NCBI GenBank assembly: GCA_900314715.1
Contig: OMWI01000014.1
Span: 1 to 64,000 of the forward strand
Direction: 5' to 3'
DNA from: an uncultured Prevotellaceae bacterium
GTDB lineage: Bacteria; Bacteroidota; Bacteroidia; Bacteroidales; Bacteroidaceae
DNA: 64,000 nt
Shown here: in pieces, positions 17,299-26,966 of the stretch
Layout: every line of letters starts with the position of its first letter
Numbering within the stretch: the stretch's first letter is position 1
Notes under the pieces: model-generated
The model's database searches: none
Seen by the model: only the letters and a program-made list of their open reading frames with translations
What the model was told of the DNA's origin: nothing
Translations under genes and position numbers: made by a program

Positions 17299-18945
17299 TT
17301 AACGAATCATCATCACTGGCGCAATACCATTCGTGGGCTTTTCGGGAAGATATACTTCCAACGCCTCATCAGTTTGTTGGAACTTCACTTTACCATATCC
17401 GATGAGTTTCACTGAATGGATGCGCTTTCCATAATCCTTCTTGTTTTTACCAAGCGACTTGATACGAATCGTATGGTCTTTTGGCCAATCTAACGCAATA
17501 GCATAAAGCACGTTTTTCTTTTGCGTAAAGCGAATCTCCGAAGACCCCGCATTTTGATAAGAACCTTCATTGAATCCCTGCGCATTTAATTGTATACTTG
17601 ATTCTGCTATAGGTCCTTCGCCGAAACGCACCCAAGGACGAGTGTCGTAAATCGCCTCACAATTTTGTCGCATCCATACGCCAAACTCATCCATGATGGC
17701 TTTCTCTTTCTCATCGAATGTTCCATCGGCTCGCAAAGGTACACTAAGCAACAAATTACCGTTTTTGCTCACCACGTCTACCAACAATCTGACAACCGTA
17801 GTCGCACTCTTGTATTGATTACGCTCATAGATAGAAGTGTTATAATGCCAACCGCCGATGCACGTACATGTCTGCCACGGTTCGGGAACAATCTCATTCG
17901 GTGCACCGCGTTCAACGTCCCAAACGAGAGCCTTACGTTGTTCCTTATCAAGAATCTTTCCGAACAACACCGCCTCGTTTTTGCCACGATGTTGCAACAT
18001 ATTATGATTATAAAAATGAGCAGCAATCTTCATGCCCGCATCACTCACGGGATAGAATGGCAACACCGTTGTATCGAAGTAAATCAAGTCGGGATGATAG
18101 CGATTGATAGCATCAAGCGTTCTATTATAGAAATCAGTAGCATACGCAACGGTTGGTAGAGCGGCTCCATTATCCCATCCCCATTGGTTATGAATCATTC
18201 GGTCTGCCCAAGAACCCTCACTAAGCGGATGATTTTGTGCATATAACTGTTGCGGGTCTAATCCTTCCCACCACTTACCTTTACCATCTTCCTTAGTCAA
18301 CCTACCATCGTATGTCTTCCCCATCTTATCTCCACTACGGTCATAGCGTCTGGAAGTCTCATAGAACAACCACGCATGGTCTGCATGGAAGGAGATACCG
18401 AACGGTAAACCAGCCTTACGAGCAGCAGAAGCCCATTCGCCTAAGATGTCTCGTTTCGGTCCGATGCGCATAGAGTTCCACGGTTGATACTTAGAATCCC
18501 ACAAGTCGAAATTATCATGATGGTTGCCCAAGGCAAAGAAATATTGCGCACCCAAGCTTTTATAATAAGCCACTAACGAATCAGGGTTCCAACGCTCAGC
18601 CTTAAATAAAGGTAGAATGTCCTTGAAGCCCACTTCCGTAGGATGACCATAATGCGTCACATGATACTTATACTGACTGGAACCTTCTATGTACAACGAA
18701 CGAGCCATCCAGTCGCCCGAACCTTCCACGCATTGCGGTCCCCAATGTGCCCAAATGCCAAACTTCGCATTGCGAAACCACTCAGGCGTTTCGTATGTCT
18801 TCAATGATTCCCAATTGGGTTCAAACTTCCCCTTCTGCATGGGTTCATCGTTTTCACTCACCTTGATAATTTGTGCATCTTGCGCATTTACTGGACAAGT
18901 CATCATCGCCATCATCCACGCAACGAAAATAAGTATTCTCTTCAT
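17299..18945 (-). CDS. alpha-L-fucosidase, glycoside hydrolase family 29
   Basis: The protein is 548 residues from ATG 18945 (MKRILIFVAW; an in-frame ATG two codons earlier is possible). A signal peptide ends near NAQ. GH29 features are WFRNAKFGIWAHWGPQ, the HHDNFDLWDSKYQPWN block and LIYFDTTVLPFYP, where the aspartate of YFD is the likely nucleophile. SAARKAGLPFGISFH also fits. A small beta-sandwich domain (about 470-548) follows the barrel. It should release alpha-L-fucose from plant or host glycans. The -7 motif TATCTTTG is at 18971-18978 on the minus strand. It is convergent with the tolC gene and has no other glycosidase beside it. Confidence 0.92.
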   Translation of the reverse strand: MKRILIFVAWMMAMMTCPVNAQDAQIIKVSENDEPMQKGKFEPNWESLKTYETPEWFRNAKFGIWAHWGPQCVEGSGDWMARSLYIEGSSQYKYHVTHYGHPTEVGFKDILPLFKAERWNPDSLVAYYKSLGAQYFFALGNHHDNFDLWDSKYQPWNSMRIGPKRDILGEWASAARKAGLPFGISFHADHAWLFYETSRRYDRSGDKMGKTYDGRLTKEDGKGKWWEGLDPQQLYAQNHPLSEGSWADRMIHNQWGWDNGAALPTVAYATDFYNRTLDAINRYHPDLIYFDTTVLPFYPVSDAGMKIAAHFYNHNMLQHRGKNEAVLFGKILDKEQRKALVWDVERGAPNEIVPEPWQTCTCIGGWHYNTSIYERNQYKSATTVVRLLVDVVSKNGNLLLSVPLRADGTFDEKEKAIMDEFGVWMRQNCEAIYDTRPWVRFGEGPIAESSIQLNAQGFNEGSYQNAGSSEIRFTQKKNVLYAIALDWPKDHTIRIKSLGKNKKDYGKRIHSVKLIGYGKVKFQQTDEALEVYLPEKPTNGIAPVMMIR

Positions 18946-18978
18946 GGTCATTCATTTTTGGTTTTGTGTACAAAGATA

Positions 18979-19573
18979 ACACTTTATTTTCATATTTCCA
19001 TACGAATGAAAGAAAAATAGAACACATTTGACAAGATACGAAATAATCCGACAAAAAAATTACGTGGAAATTTTCAAATCAGGATTTGTGATGCTTAAAT
19101 GATACGTTTTGGGAGACGAAAAAGCATGTTTTCGCTCATCATATACTACTTGATGAATGAAAATATATACAATAATCCGCGTAAATATATGCTTTAGCAA
19201 TCATAAATATATGCTTTACGAAGCCTAAAAAGGCTCTTTTTGGGGCGAAAAAGCATCAATTCGGATGAGCCAAACGAGTCACCATTTTGTAAACCATTGA
19301 TTATAAATGATTTGCAAAAACCATAGAAGACGTGCATTTTTTAGTGCGAGGTAAAGGTTGGTGAGTAAAAACGCCTTGTAGAGAGCCCTTTTTTGGTGTC
19401 TTTCTTGACATTTTCCACGTCTACCACTATCCAAGAAAACTATCGTTTTACCCATCGTCATTGGAGAAAAACAACGGAGTCGTTTTGAGTTAATGGATGT
19501 TAATGTCGATGATTGATGAAAAATTAAGCAAAGAAATGAGGTGGAGAGTGGTGGTGGATATTTGTTTTTTTCG
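18979..19573. other. long gene-free spacer upstream of the menaquinone operon
   Basis: No protein-like frame is convincing. It contains the operator-like repeats at 19159-19217. Two copies of CGAAAAAGCAT in the opposite sense lie near 19118-19128 and 19246-19256. ATTTTGTAAACCATTGATTA at about 19284-19303 resembles the ATTTTGTTAACAGATTTTTA block of the 2.5-kb and 53-kb promoters. A 110-codon minus-strand frame (19279-19611) has no recognisable domain. Confidence 0.4.
19159..19217 (+). promoter_or_regulatory. operator-like 15-bp repeats at 22-bp spacing (locus C)
   Basis: GTAAATATATGCTTT (19181-19195) and ATAAATATATGCTTT (19203-19217) start 22 bp apart. GAAAATATATACAAT at 19159-19173 is a degenerate third copy (11 of 15 matches) in the same 22-bp phase. 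They point toward menF, but the distance to its promoter (19574) is much longer than at 2.4 kb or 53.2 kb. Confidence 0.65.
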
Positions 19574-19582
19574 TATTTTTGC
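19574..19582 (+). promoter_or_regulatory. -7 element of the menaquinone operon promoter
   Basis: TATTTTTGC lies 20 bases before the ATG at 19602, the usual Bacteroidetes -7 form. This decides the start of menF. Confidence 0.6.
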
Positions 19583-19601
19583 ACGAAAGAAGAAAAATAA
19601 T

Positions 19602-20681
19602 ATGGTGGCATTTGCTTTATATCGTCTACCCTACGCCAATGAGTATGTTCGTGCCGTCCAACACAAAGGCGAGGTAGAAGAATTACATAGGTATACGGAA
19701 CTGAACGGAAAGAGCGGATACGTGATGGCTCCGTTCAGCGCTACCGCAGACGTACCTATCCTCTTGATGCACCCCGACGAGACGACCACTCACAACGTAA
19801 ACGATGAAATCAAGCGTTTTAACGACCTACATGAAACCATCGCGGTTGTGGAAAACGAACGTCAAGAGCAGATGGAAAGGAATCGTTATGCAATAGACTT
19901 TGCCAATTTCCACACGCAAATCATGAACGGGACATTCAAGAAAATCGTTCTCGCCCGTTGCAAGGAAATTAGAACGCAAGAAAACGTGAATGCGGAAATG
20001 CTTTTCCTCAAGGCTTGCGAACGTTATCCACGTATGTTCATCGCCTTGGTGAGTATGCCCCGAAGCGGAACATGGATGATGGCAACGCCAGAAATCCTCT
20101 TGGAAGGCAACGGAAAGCAATGGCGCACGATGGCTTTGGCTGGTACGATGAAACTGAAAGACGATTTAAAGGACTTCGACATTCCGTTTGGAGACGTTTC
20201 GAAAACCATCTCTTGGTCGGCAAAAGACATCGAGGAACAACGTCATGTGGCTACATATATCAATGAGGCTATAGAACAATTCACGTATGATTACGTGGAG
20301 AAAGGACCGTATACATGTAGGGCGGGCAACTTGGTTCACTTGCGTAGCGACTTCACGTTTACCTTAAAGGAACAAGAGCGTTTAGGCAACTTTCTACATC
20401 GTTTGCACCCTACCCCAGCAGTATGCGGTTTGCCCAAGGAAGACGTTCGTCGTTTTATCTTGCAAAACGAGTGTACCGCCCGACGCTATTATAGCGGCTT
20501 TACGGGAATTCTCAATCCCGAAAGCGAAACCCATCTCTTCGTATCGTTGCGTTGCATGGAAATCAAAGACCACGTTTGCGTCCTTCATGCAGGTGGTGGA
20601 TTGTTGAGAGACAGCATAGAGGAAAAGGAATGGGAAGAAACGGAAGCGAAAATGGAAACCATGAAAGAACTATTAGAATAA
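19602..20681 (+). CDS. menF: isochorismate synthase (menaquinone pathway)
   Basis: The 359-residue protein converts chorismate to isochorismate, the first dedicated step of menaquinone synthesis. Chorismate-binding family features are FKKIVLARCKEIRTQ (about 110-124), the middle ILLEGNGKQWRTMALAGTMK, and the C-terminal block HPTPAVCGLPKEDVRRFI followed by RRYYSGFTGIL. The ATG at 19602 is chosen because the -7 motif at 19574-19582 lies upstream of it. A longer frame from 19497 would cross that promoter. The TAA stop overlaps the ATG of menD by one base, which points to coupled translation. Confidence 0.92.
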   Translation: MVAFALYRLPYANEYVRAVQHKGEVEELHRYTELNGKSGYVMAPFSATADVPILLMHPDETTTHNVNDEIKRFNDLHETIAVVENERQEQMERNRYAIDFANFHTQIMNGTFKKIVLARCKEIRTQENVNAEMLFLKACERYPRMFIALVSMPRSGTWMMATPEILLEGNGKQWRTMALAGTMKLKDDLKDFDIPFGDVSKTISWSAKDIEEQRHVATYINEAIEQFTYDYVEKGPYTCRAGNLVHLRSDFTFTLKEQERLGNFLHRLHPTPAVCGLPKEDVRRFILQNECTARRYYSGFTGILNPESETHLFVSLRCMEIKDHVCVLHAGGGLLRDSIEEKEWEETEAKMETMKELLE

Positions 20682-22336
20682 TGTATAGCAACAAGACAAA
20701 TGTCAATATCCTCACGGCATTACTGTTGAAACATGGAATATCAGATGCCGTGGTTTGTCCAGGAAGCAGGAATGCGCCTATCGTGCATAATCTCGTAGAG
20801 TGCAAAGACATTGAATGCCATAGCGTTACAGATGAACGTTCGGCGGGATTCTATGCATTAGGAATGGCACAAGCCATCCATGCACCCGTAGTGGTTTGCG
20901 TAACGTCTGGAACGGCTTTGCTCAATCTCTTGCCAGCCGTAGCTGAGGCTTACTATCAACATGTGCCGTTGATAGTGATATCAGCCGACCGTCCTCCGCA
21001 ATGGATTGACCAACTCGACGGACAAACATTACCGCAACAAGACGCATTGGGAAGGTTCGTGAAAAAAGCCGTTTCATTGCCCGAACCACATAATAACGAG
21101 GAACATTGGTATTGCAACCGATTGGTAAACGAGGCGTTGAGAGCCACACGACTACACGGAGGTGGTCCAGTACATATCAACGTACCGTTGACGGAACCCT
21201 TGTATGAGTTTACTACAAAGAAATTGCCCGACGAACGAACGATTACCGTTTTCTATCCACGCAATGATGAACGGCCAATGGAAATTGCCAGTCCATTGTT
21301 TTGGAAATCCAAGAAGCCCATGATAATCGTTGGGCAATTATCCGAAAACGATCTTATGGCTGAGGATTTCGTTGGTATTTCGGGATTTGCCGGCGTGCTC
21401 AACGAGACATTGAGTTTTAATTGCGGTGCTTGTCATTTCGATGAGTTATTATGCAAGAAATTGCCAAAGGAATACCTTCCCGACTTCGTATTATATTTAG
21501 GTAATATGTTGGTGAGCAAACGCATGAAAGAATTCTTGCGGCAATTGCCACCAGAAACACCTATTTGGGCGGTGAGCGAAGACGAACAAATACACGATAC
21601 ATTCCAATCGCTCGATTGCGTGATTTTCGGTCATCCCGCAGATGTGCTTGCTAACCTCAAGAAACATTGCGATAAATGGAAGGACAGAACCACTCCATTC
21701 TTTGATAGATGGGATGAAACTTTGGCAGAAGTAGATGAGAACATAGAAAACTTTACCCCTGACTACTCGCAAATGGCAGCCGTGAAATGTCTGGAGAAAG
21801 ATTTGGAGGAGGATGATAATTGTGTGACGCATTACGGAAATAGCATGGCGGTGCGCCTTGCTAATATCTATGCCACACATTATGTATATTGCAATCGTGG
21901 CGTGAACGGTATAGAAGGCACATTATCCACGGCGGCAGGTTTCTCTTTGGTAACTGACCAAACGGTTTATTGCATACTCGGCGACTTGAGTTTCTTTTAC
22001 GATTCCAATGCATTATGGAACGAAGAGCTACGAGGCAATCTGCGCATCCTATTGTTGAACAATGGTGGTGGAGGAATCTTCGAGAAATTCGAGGAATTGC
22101 AAAAGAGTGCCGCTCGTGAACGATTCGTCATGGCTAAACATCATACTTCGGCGGAGGGAATTTGCCAAAGTTATCATGTAGCGTATCTTGCCGCACAAAA
22201 CATGGATGAATTGGAAGAGGGAATCAATTGGCTCCAACAAGACCAAGACGAAAGACCGATGCTATTGGAAGTGTTCACCGACTCGGCAAATGACGCCAAA
22301 ATCATGAAAGCATATTATGATAGGTTTAAAAAGTAA
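20681..22336 (+). CDS. menD: SEPHCHC synthase (thiamine diphosphate enzyme)
   Basis: The 551-residue protein adds succinic semialdehyde-ThDP to isochorismate, giving SEPHCHC. It has the N-terminal VVCPGSRNAPI motif (about 23-33), TSGTALLNLLPAVAEA (about 74-89), and the ThDP/Mg site GDLSFFYDSNALWNEE ending in NNGGGGIFEKF. The length is normal for MenD. The start ATG overlaps the last base of the menF stop. Longer upstream frames overlap menF and are not needed. It is followed 20 bases later by a DUF4153 gene. Confidence 0.94.
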   Translation: MYSNKTNVNILTALLLKHGISDAVVCPGSRNAPIVHNLVECKDIECHSVTDERSAGFYALGMAQAIHAPVVVCVTSGTALLNLLPAVAEAYYQHVPLIVISADRPPQWIDQLDGQTLPQQDALGRFVKKAVSLPEPHNNEEHWYCNRLVNEALRATRLHGGGPVHINVPLTEPLYEFTTKKLPDERTITVFYPRNDERPMEIASPLFWKSKKPMIIVGQLSENDLMAEDFVGISGFAGVLNETLSFNCGACHFDELLCKKLPKEYLPDFVLYLGNMLVSKRMKEFLRQLPPETPIWAVSEDEQIHDTFQSLDCVIFGHPADVLANLKKHCDKWKDRTTPFFDRWDETLAEVDENIENFTPDYSQMAAVKCLEKDLEEDDNCVTHYGNSMAVRLANIYATHYVYCNRGVNGIEGTLSTAAGFSLVTDQTVYCILGDLSFFYDSNALWNEELRGNLRILLLNNGGGGIFEKFEELQKSAARERFVMAKHHTSAEGICQSYHVAYLAAQNMDELEEGINWLQQDQDERPMLLEVFTDSANDAKIMKAYYDRFKK

Positions 22337-22356
22337 ATAATCAAGATAGGAGAATT

Positions 22357-24060
22357 ATGGGAAAATTGTTTGGTCGTTATTCTTGGAAAGAACTAAAGGA
22401 TTCTTTTGTGGCAGGATGTCGTAGGTTTCCTGTTGTATTGCTATTTCTCTTGATAGCCACTATCAACGCCATCGTGCTCAACCATGACAACGATAGTATT
22501 TCTTCGCGTACTGAATTCCTGATGATGTTCTATCCGCTCACGGCAGCATTGCTCTCGTTGGCGTTACGATTGTGGAGCGAGGAAGTAAGTAAGAAGTCAT
22601 TGAGCAACATGGTTCAAGTGATAGCTCATTTGCTATTGTTGGGCAGTTGTTTCTGGCTTACTTCTTCATGGCCATTAGACACCATACAAGGAACGGCATT
22701 TGTCGCTATCGTAGTAGCTTTGGTGTTGGGTGTGTTCATGGTTTCGTTTTTCAGAAGCAAGAACGACTTACCGCTATGGAACTTCACGTTTCGTTTGTTA
22801 CAAGGATTAGCTATCGCCTTCGTAGTGGCAATCGTGCTGATGGAAGGATTACGACTACTGATAGAATCCTTCAAACAACTATTTGGATTGGACATTGATT
22901 GGCATTACTATTTCGACATTTATATCGTTTGCGGTTTATTGATAGCACCAGTGGTATTCCTACAATTCATACCAAACGATGAAGAGAAACACAACGAGAG
23001 TGCAAGCGGATTGCCAAAAACATTACAAGGTGTAGTACACTACTTGTTTGTTCCATTGTTATTCGCCTATATACTCACACTTTATGCATACGCCTGTAAG
23101 ATAGTGTTCACTTGGACCTTGCCTTGCGGATGGGTTTCGTGGTTAGTATCGACGATGATAATGGGTATGATTGGTATACTGATATTGATTTATCCATCCC
23201 AATATCAAACAGAGAAACGATTTGATCATCTGCTCAGACGTTGGTTACCCATTGTGGCATTACCTTTGTTGTTGCTGATGACCGTTGGTATTTATCGTCG
23301 CGTTAGTGATTACGGCATTACGGTGATGCGTCTCTATCTCATTACGTTCAATCTGTGGTGCTATATAGTATGTTTCTTCCTGATATGGAAGAATGGAAAA
23401 AGATTATGGTGGATTCCCGCTTCGTTCGGCATTATCTTTTTCTTGACATCGGTGGGTCCACAAAGTTTTGCCAACATAACTTTGCACAAGATTAAAGGCG
23501 ACATGAAAACATTATTGACAAAGAACAAAGTCAATAATCTCTCATTGCCTGTTACGAACGATGACATGAACGAATGGATTAACCAACAAGATACGACTAC
23601 ACAACGACAAGTAAAAGACAAACTTTATTACTTGGGGTCCACGTATGACATTGCACGTTTAAGCAACCTATTAGACACCGCCTCATACAAGAACGTAAGC
23701 TTCTACACTTACATTCACCAACAAGAGTTTAGCGAATCATTAAGTGGTTATAATTTATTGGACGATCACGTCATAGACATTCCCGATGGATGTACAAGGA
23801 TGTGGAACTTCGACGAGCGATGCAAAGTCTTATCTGAAAAGGGCGACACCATCATCGTGGAAAGCAAGACAAAAGAAGAGAAATCATGGAAATTCATGCT
23901 TTCCAAGAAACGAATGAGAGAAATCCACCATTCAAAGAGCAATCAATTATGGTGTGTGGAAAATGATGAAGCATATTTCTACATCAACTCTTTTTATTAT
24001 TACGGTCCCTATCCAGCAACCATGGAAATAGGTGGAATCATATTGGAAAAACAAAAATGA
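22357..24060 (+). CDS. DUF4153 multi-pass membrane protein inside the men operon
   Basis: The 567-residue protein is a DUF4153 family member: about 11 membrane helices fill residues 20-370 (for example FPVVLLFLLIATINAIV and AYILTLYAYACKIVF), followed by a soluble C-terminal domain of about 190 residues. It has no known enzymatic motif. It stands between menD and menB with gaps of 20 and 6 bases, so it is part of the transcription unit. A direct role in quinone synthesis or membrane handling of the product is possible but not shown. Confidence 0.85.
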   Translation: MGKLFGRYSWKELKDSFVAGCRRFPVVLLFLLIATINAIVLNHDNDSISSRTEFLMMFYPLTAALLSLALRLWSEEVSKKSLSNMVQVIAHLLLLGSCFWLTSSWPLDTIQGTAFVAIVVALVLGVFMVSFFRSKNDLPLWNFTFRLLQGLAIAFVVAIVLMEGLRLLIESFKQLFGLDIDWHYYFDIYIVCGLLIAPVVFLQFIPNDEEKHNESASGLPKTLQGVVHYLFVPLLFAYILTLYAYACKIVFTWTLPCGWVSWLVSTMIMGMIGILILIYPSQYQTEKRFDHLLRRWLPIVALPLLLLMTVGIYRRVSDYGITVMRLYLITFNLWCYIVCFFLIWKNGKRLWWIPASFGIIFFLTSVGPQSFANITLHKIKGDMKTLLTKNKVNNLSLPVTNDDMNEWINQQDTTTQRQVKDKLYYLGSTYDIARLSNLLDTASYKNVSFYTYIHQQEFSESLSGYNLLDDHVIDIPDGCTRMWNFDERCKVLSEKGDTIIVESKTKEEKSWKFMLSKKRMREIHHSKSNQLWCVENDEAYFYINSFYYYGPYPATMEIGGIILEKQK

Positions 24061-24066
24061 CATATC

Positions 24067-24894
24067 ATGAAGACAAGAGAATGGAAAAAAATTGAGGGAT
24101 TTGACTTTCAGGAAATCCTTTTTGAAGAATATAATCACATAGCAAAGATTACCATCAACCGCGAACGTTATCGTAATGCGTTTACACCATTGACAACGTG
24201 GGAGATGTCGCAAGCATTCAACTACTGCCGTGATTGTCTTGATATTCGTGTGGTATTGTTGACGGGAGCAGGAGATAAGGCATTCTGCTCTGGAGGCGAT
24301 ATGCATGTAAAAGGACATGGTGGTTACATCGACGGACAAGGTGTTCCGCGATTGAGCGTACTCGATGTGCAAATGCAAATACGTAGATTGCCGAAGCCCG
24401 TGATAGCAATGGTAAACGGCTATGCGATAGGTGGCGGTCATGTGTTACATGTTGTGTGCGACCTCACCATCTGTTCGGAGAATGCGATATTCGGACAGAC
24501 GGGTCCTAAGGTAGGTTCGTTTGACGCAGGATTTGGTTCGAGTTATCTCGCACGAATCGTTGGACAAAAGAAAGCGCGTGAGATATGGTTCTTATGTCGT
24601 CAATACAATGCAGAAGAAGCCTTACAGATGGGATTGGTGAATAAAGTGGTGCCTCTCGAACAACTGGAAGACGAGTGCGTAGAATGGGCGGAAACCATGA
24701 TGGAACGTTCGCCATTGGCTCTAAGAATGATTAAGGCTGGATTGAATGCCGAACTGGACGGACAGGCAGGTATTCAGGAGTTGGCTGGTGATGCAACCAT
24801 GTTGTACTATTGCCTTGACGAAGCGCAAGAAGGCGGTAAGGCTTTCCTTGAAAAGCGTAAGCCCGACTTCGATAAATATCCCAAGTTCCCATAA
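24067..24894 (+). CDS. menB: 1,4-dihydroxy-2-naphthoyl-CoA synthase
   Basis: The 275-residue protein is in the crotonase family and closes the second ring: o-succinylbenzoyl-CoA to DHNA-CoA. Family features are [16 protein letters not shown], the oxyanion parts [13 protein letters not shown] (about 76-88) and [16 protein letters not shown] (about 118-133), and [28 protein letters not shown], which is characteristic of MenB. The C-terminal arm [16 protein letters not shown] is also typical. Its start lies 6 bases after the DUF4153 stop, and menC follows 33 bases later. Confidence 0.95.
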   Translation: MKTREWKKIEGFDFQEILFEEYNHIAKITINRERYRNAFTPLTTWEMSQAFNYCRDCLDIRVVLLTGAGDKAFCSGGDMHVKGHGGYIDGQGVPRLSVLDVQMQIRRLPKPVIAMVNGYAIGGGHVLHVVCDLTICSENAIFGQTGPKVGSFDAGFGSSYLARIVGQKKAREIWFLCRQYNAEEALQMGLVNKVVPLEQLEDECVEWAETMMERSPLALRMIKAGLNAELDGQAGIQELAGDATMLYYCLDEAQEGGKAFLEKRKPDFDKYPKFP

Positions 24895-24927
24895 ACATTT
24901 ATACGGAAAGAGACAGGATTTCATATC

Positions 24928-25947
24928 ATGAAAATCAATATTACAGAGCGAATTCTCCATTTCAAACAACCAGCAGGAACATCGCGAGGCGTTTATACCG
25001 AACGAAAGATTTGGTTGGTGGAGATGAAGGAAGGCGAGAGAAAAGGCATTGGTGAATGTGCGCCATTACCACAATTGAGTTGTGACGATATTCCCCATTA
25101 CGCAGAAACATTACGTATGTTTTGCGACCAGATAGAACAAACAGGCGTGATAGATTATCAAGCACTTCGTCCTTACCCTTCTATGCTCTTTGGTTTGGAA
25201 TCCGCATGGGCACAACTTCGCGTTAACGGAAGTGCAAAACTATTTGATACGCCGTTTGGAAGAGGCGAAGAAGGAATCAAAATTAATGGACTGGTTTGGA
25301 TGGGAACATTCGAAGAGATGTATCAACGCATCGAGGAAAAGATACAAGCAGGTTTCCATTGCGTGAAACTCAAGATTGGAGCCATCGACTGGGAACGCGA
25401 GATTTCACTCATTAAATTTATTCGTCAGCATTTTACCAAAGAACAAATCGAATTACGCGTAGATGCCAATGGTGGATTTACCCCACAAGAAGCTATGAGG
25501 AAATTGGAACAATTAGCAACATACGACATTCATTCCATAGAACAACCCATCAAACAACACCAATGGAAAGAGATGGTTCGTCTATGTCATGAAACGCCAT
25601 TGCCCATTGCACTTGACGAGGAACTCATAGGCATCAACGATACAACGAACAAAATAGAACTATTAGATACGATTCGTCCTCAATACATTATCCTCAAACC
25701 TTCGCTTCACGGAGGAATGCACGGGAGTGAGGAATGGATTAATCTGGCACAAGAACGCAGTATCGGGTCGTGGATAACATCTGCCTTGGAAAGCAATATT
25801 GGACTCAATGCCATTGCCCACTTTGCTGCCAAGGTGTATGGACCACATATTTCCATGCCACAAGGATTGGGTACAGGACAACTTTTCACAGATAATATCC
25901 CCATGCCTATTGAAATACGAGGCGAGAAACTATACTTCAATGCATGA
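24928..25947 (+). CDS. menC: o-succinylbenzoate synthase
   Basis: The 339-residue protein is in the enolase superfamily and dehydrates SHCHC to o-succinylbenzoate. The barrel shows FHCVKLKIGA (catalytic lysine pair region), ELRVDANGGF (metal aspartate), SIEQPI (metal glutamate), IALDEELIG (metal aspartate) and ILKPSLHGGM (second catalytic lysine). The C-terminal TALESNIGLNAIAHFAA block fits MenC. Its TGA overlaps the menE ATG by four bases (ATGA at 25944-25947), showing tight coupling. Confidence 0.94.
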   Translation: MKINITERILHFKQPAGTSRGVYTERKIWLVEMKEGERKGIGECAPLPQLSCDDIPHYAETLRMFCDQIEQTGVIDYQALRPYPSMLFGLESAWAQLRVNGSAKLFDTPFGRGEEGIKINGLVWMGTFEEMYQRIEEKIQAGFHCVKLKIGAIDWEREISLIKFIRQHFTKEQIELRVDANGGFTPQEAMRKLEQLATYDIHSIEQPIKQHQWKEMVRLCHETPLPIALDEELIGINDTTNKIELLDTIRPQYIILKPSLHGGMHGSEEWINLAQERSIGSWITSALESNIGLNAIAHFAAKVYGPHISMPQGLGTGQLFTDNIPMPIEIRGEKLYFNA

Positions 25948-26936
25948 TGAACATTGATGATTTTTACAAGGAATGGAACAATCCATCGGATAAGATGCTC
26001 GTTCATACAAGCGGTTCGACTGGAAAACCCAAGCCAATATGGGTAGAGAAGAGTCGCATGGAAGCAAGTGCTCGCATTACGTGCGATTTCCTTGGTTTGC
26101 AAGAAGGCGATACGGCTTTGCTTTGTATGTCTCTCGACTTCATAGCTGGAAAGATGATGGTAGTCAGGTCTTTGGTTCGCGGATTGGAACTTATCGTCTC
26201 ATCACCAAGCGGTCATCCGTTAAGCAACGAGAAATGGCAAGAAATAGGGATGAACGATATTACCTTTGCCGCTATGGTACCATTGCAAGTTTACAATTCC
26301 TTGCAAGTACCAGAAGAACAAGAACGATTAAAACGCATCAAACATCTCATTATCGGAGGCGGAGCTATTGATGACGAACTTGCACAAGCCTTGAAAACCT
26401 TTCCCAATATCGTTTGGAGTACATACGGAATGACTGAAACACTCTCGCACATTGCCTTGCGACGATTAAGCGGTAATGACTCAAGCGATTGGTACACTCC
26501 TTTTCCATCGGTCAACATATCCCTGGACAATGACGGATGTTTAGTGATTGATGCTCCACTCGTATGCACGGAAATTCTAAAGACAAACGACATAGCTGAA
26601 ATACGAAACGGCCAATTTCGTATTCTCGGTAGGAAAGACAATGTCATCGTAAGTGGAGGCGTTAAAATTCAGATGGAGGAAGTGGAAAGATTATTGAAAC
26701 AACACATCAAGAATCCATTTCTCATTACCAAACGAAAAGACAACAAATTCGGGGAAATCGTTGCCTTGCTGACAACTGACAATACTGATGAAGCAAAAGC
26801 CATCTGCGAGCGAGTATTACCTAAGTATTGGCAACCTCGCGCCTATTTATCCATCAAAGAAATACCATTAACCCCAACAGGAAAGCCAGCCCGCAAAGAG
26901 GCAGAACGTATCGCGGAAGTTCAAGTTAATGGATAG
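25944..26936 (+). CDS. menE: o-succinylbenzoate-CoA ligase, short form
   Basis: The 330-residue AMP-forming ligase activates o-succinylbenzoate with CoA. Visible motifs are the P-loop HTSGSTGKPKPIWV (about 22-35), STYGMTETLSH (A5), the hinge LGRKDNVIVSGGVKIQ and the final LTPTGKPARKEAERI with its catalytic lysine. It is much shorter than Bacillus-type MenE because the protein begins directly before the P-loop and lacks the usual 100 or more N-terminal residues. The short form seems common in Bacteroidetes (recalled). Translation could also begin at the second ATG (25947). Confidence 0.9.
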   Translation: MMNIDDFYKEWNNPSDKMLVHTSGSTGKPKPIWVEKSRMEASARITCDFLGLQEGDTALLCMSLDFIAGKMMVVRSLVRGLELIVSSPSGHPLSNEKWQEIGMNDITFAAMVPLQVYNSLQVPEEQERLKRIKHLIIGGGAIDDELAQALKTFPNIVWSTYGMTETLSHIALRRLSGNDSSDWYTPFPSVNISLDNDGCLVIDAPLVCTEILKTNDIAEIRNGQFRILGRKDNVIVSGGVKIQMEEVERLLKQHIKNPFLITKRKDNKFGEIVALLTTDNTDEAKAICERVLPKYWQPRAYLSIKEIPLTPTGKPARKEAERIAEVQVNG

Positions 26937-26966
26937 CCCCAATAAGCCTATAAAGCCTATTAACCC

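Noticed and set aside
19279-19611. 110-codon minus-strand frame in the spacer before menF
   Set aside because: No recognisable domain, and it covers the menF promoter on the other strand.
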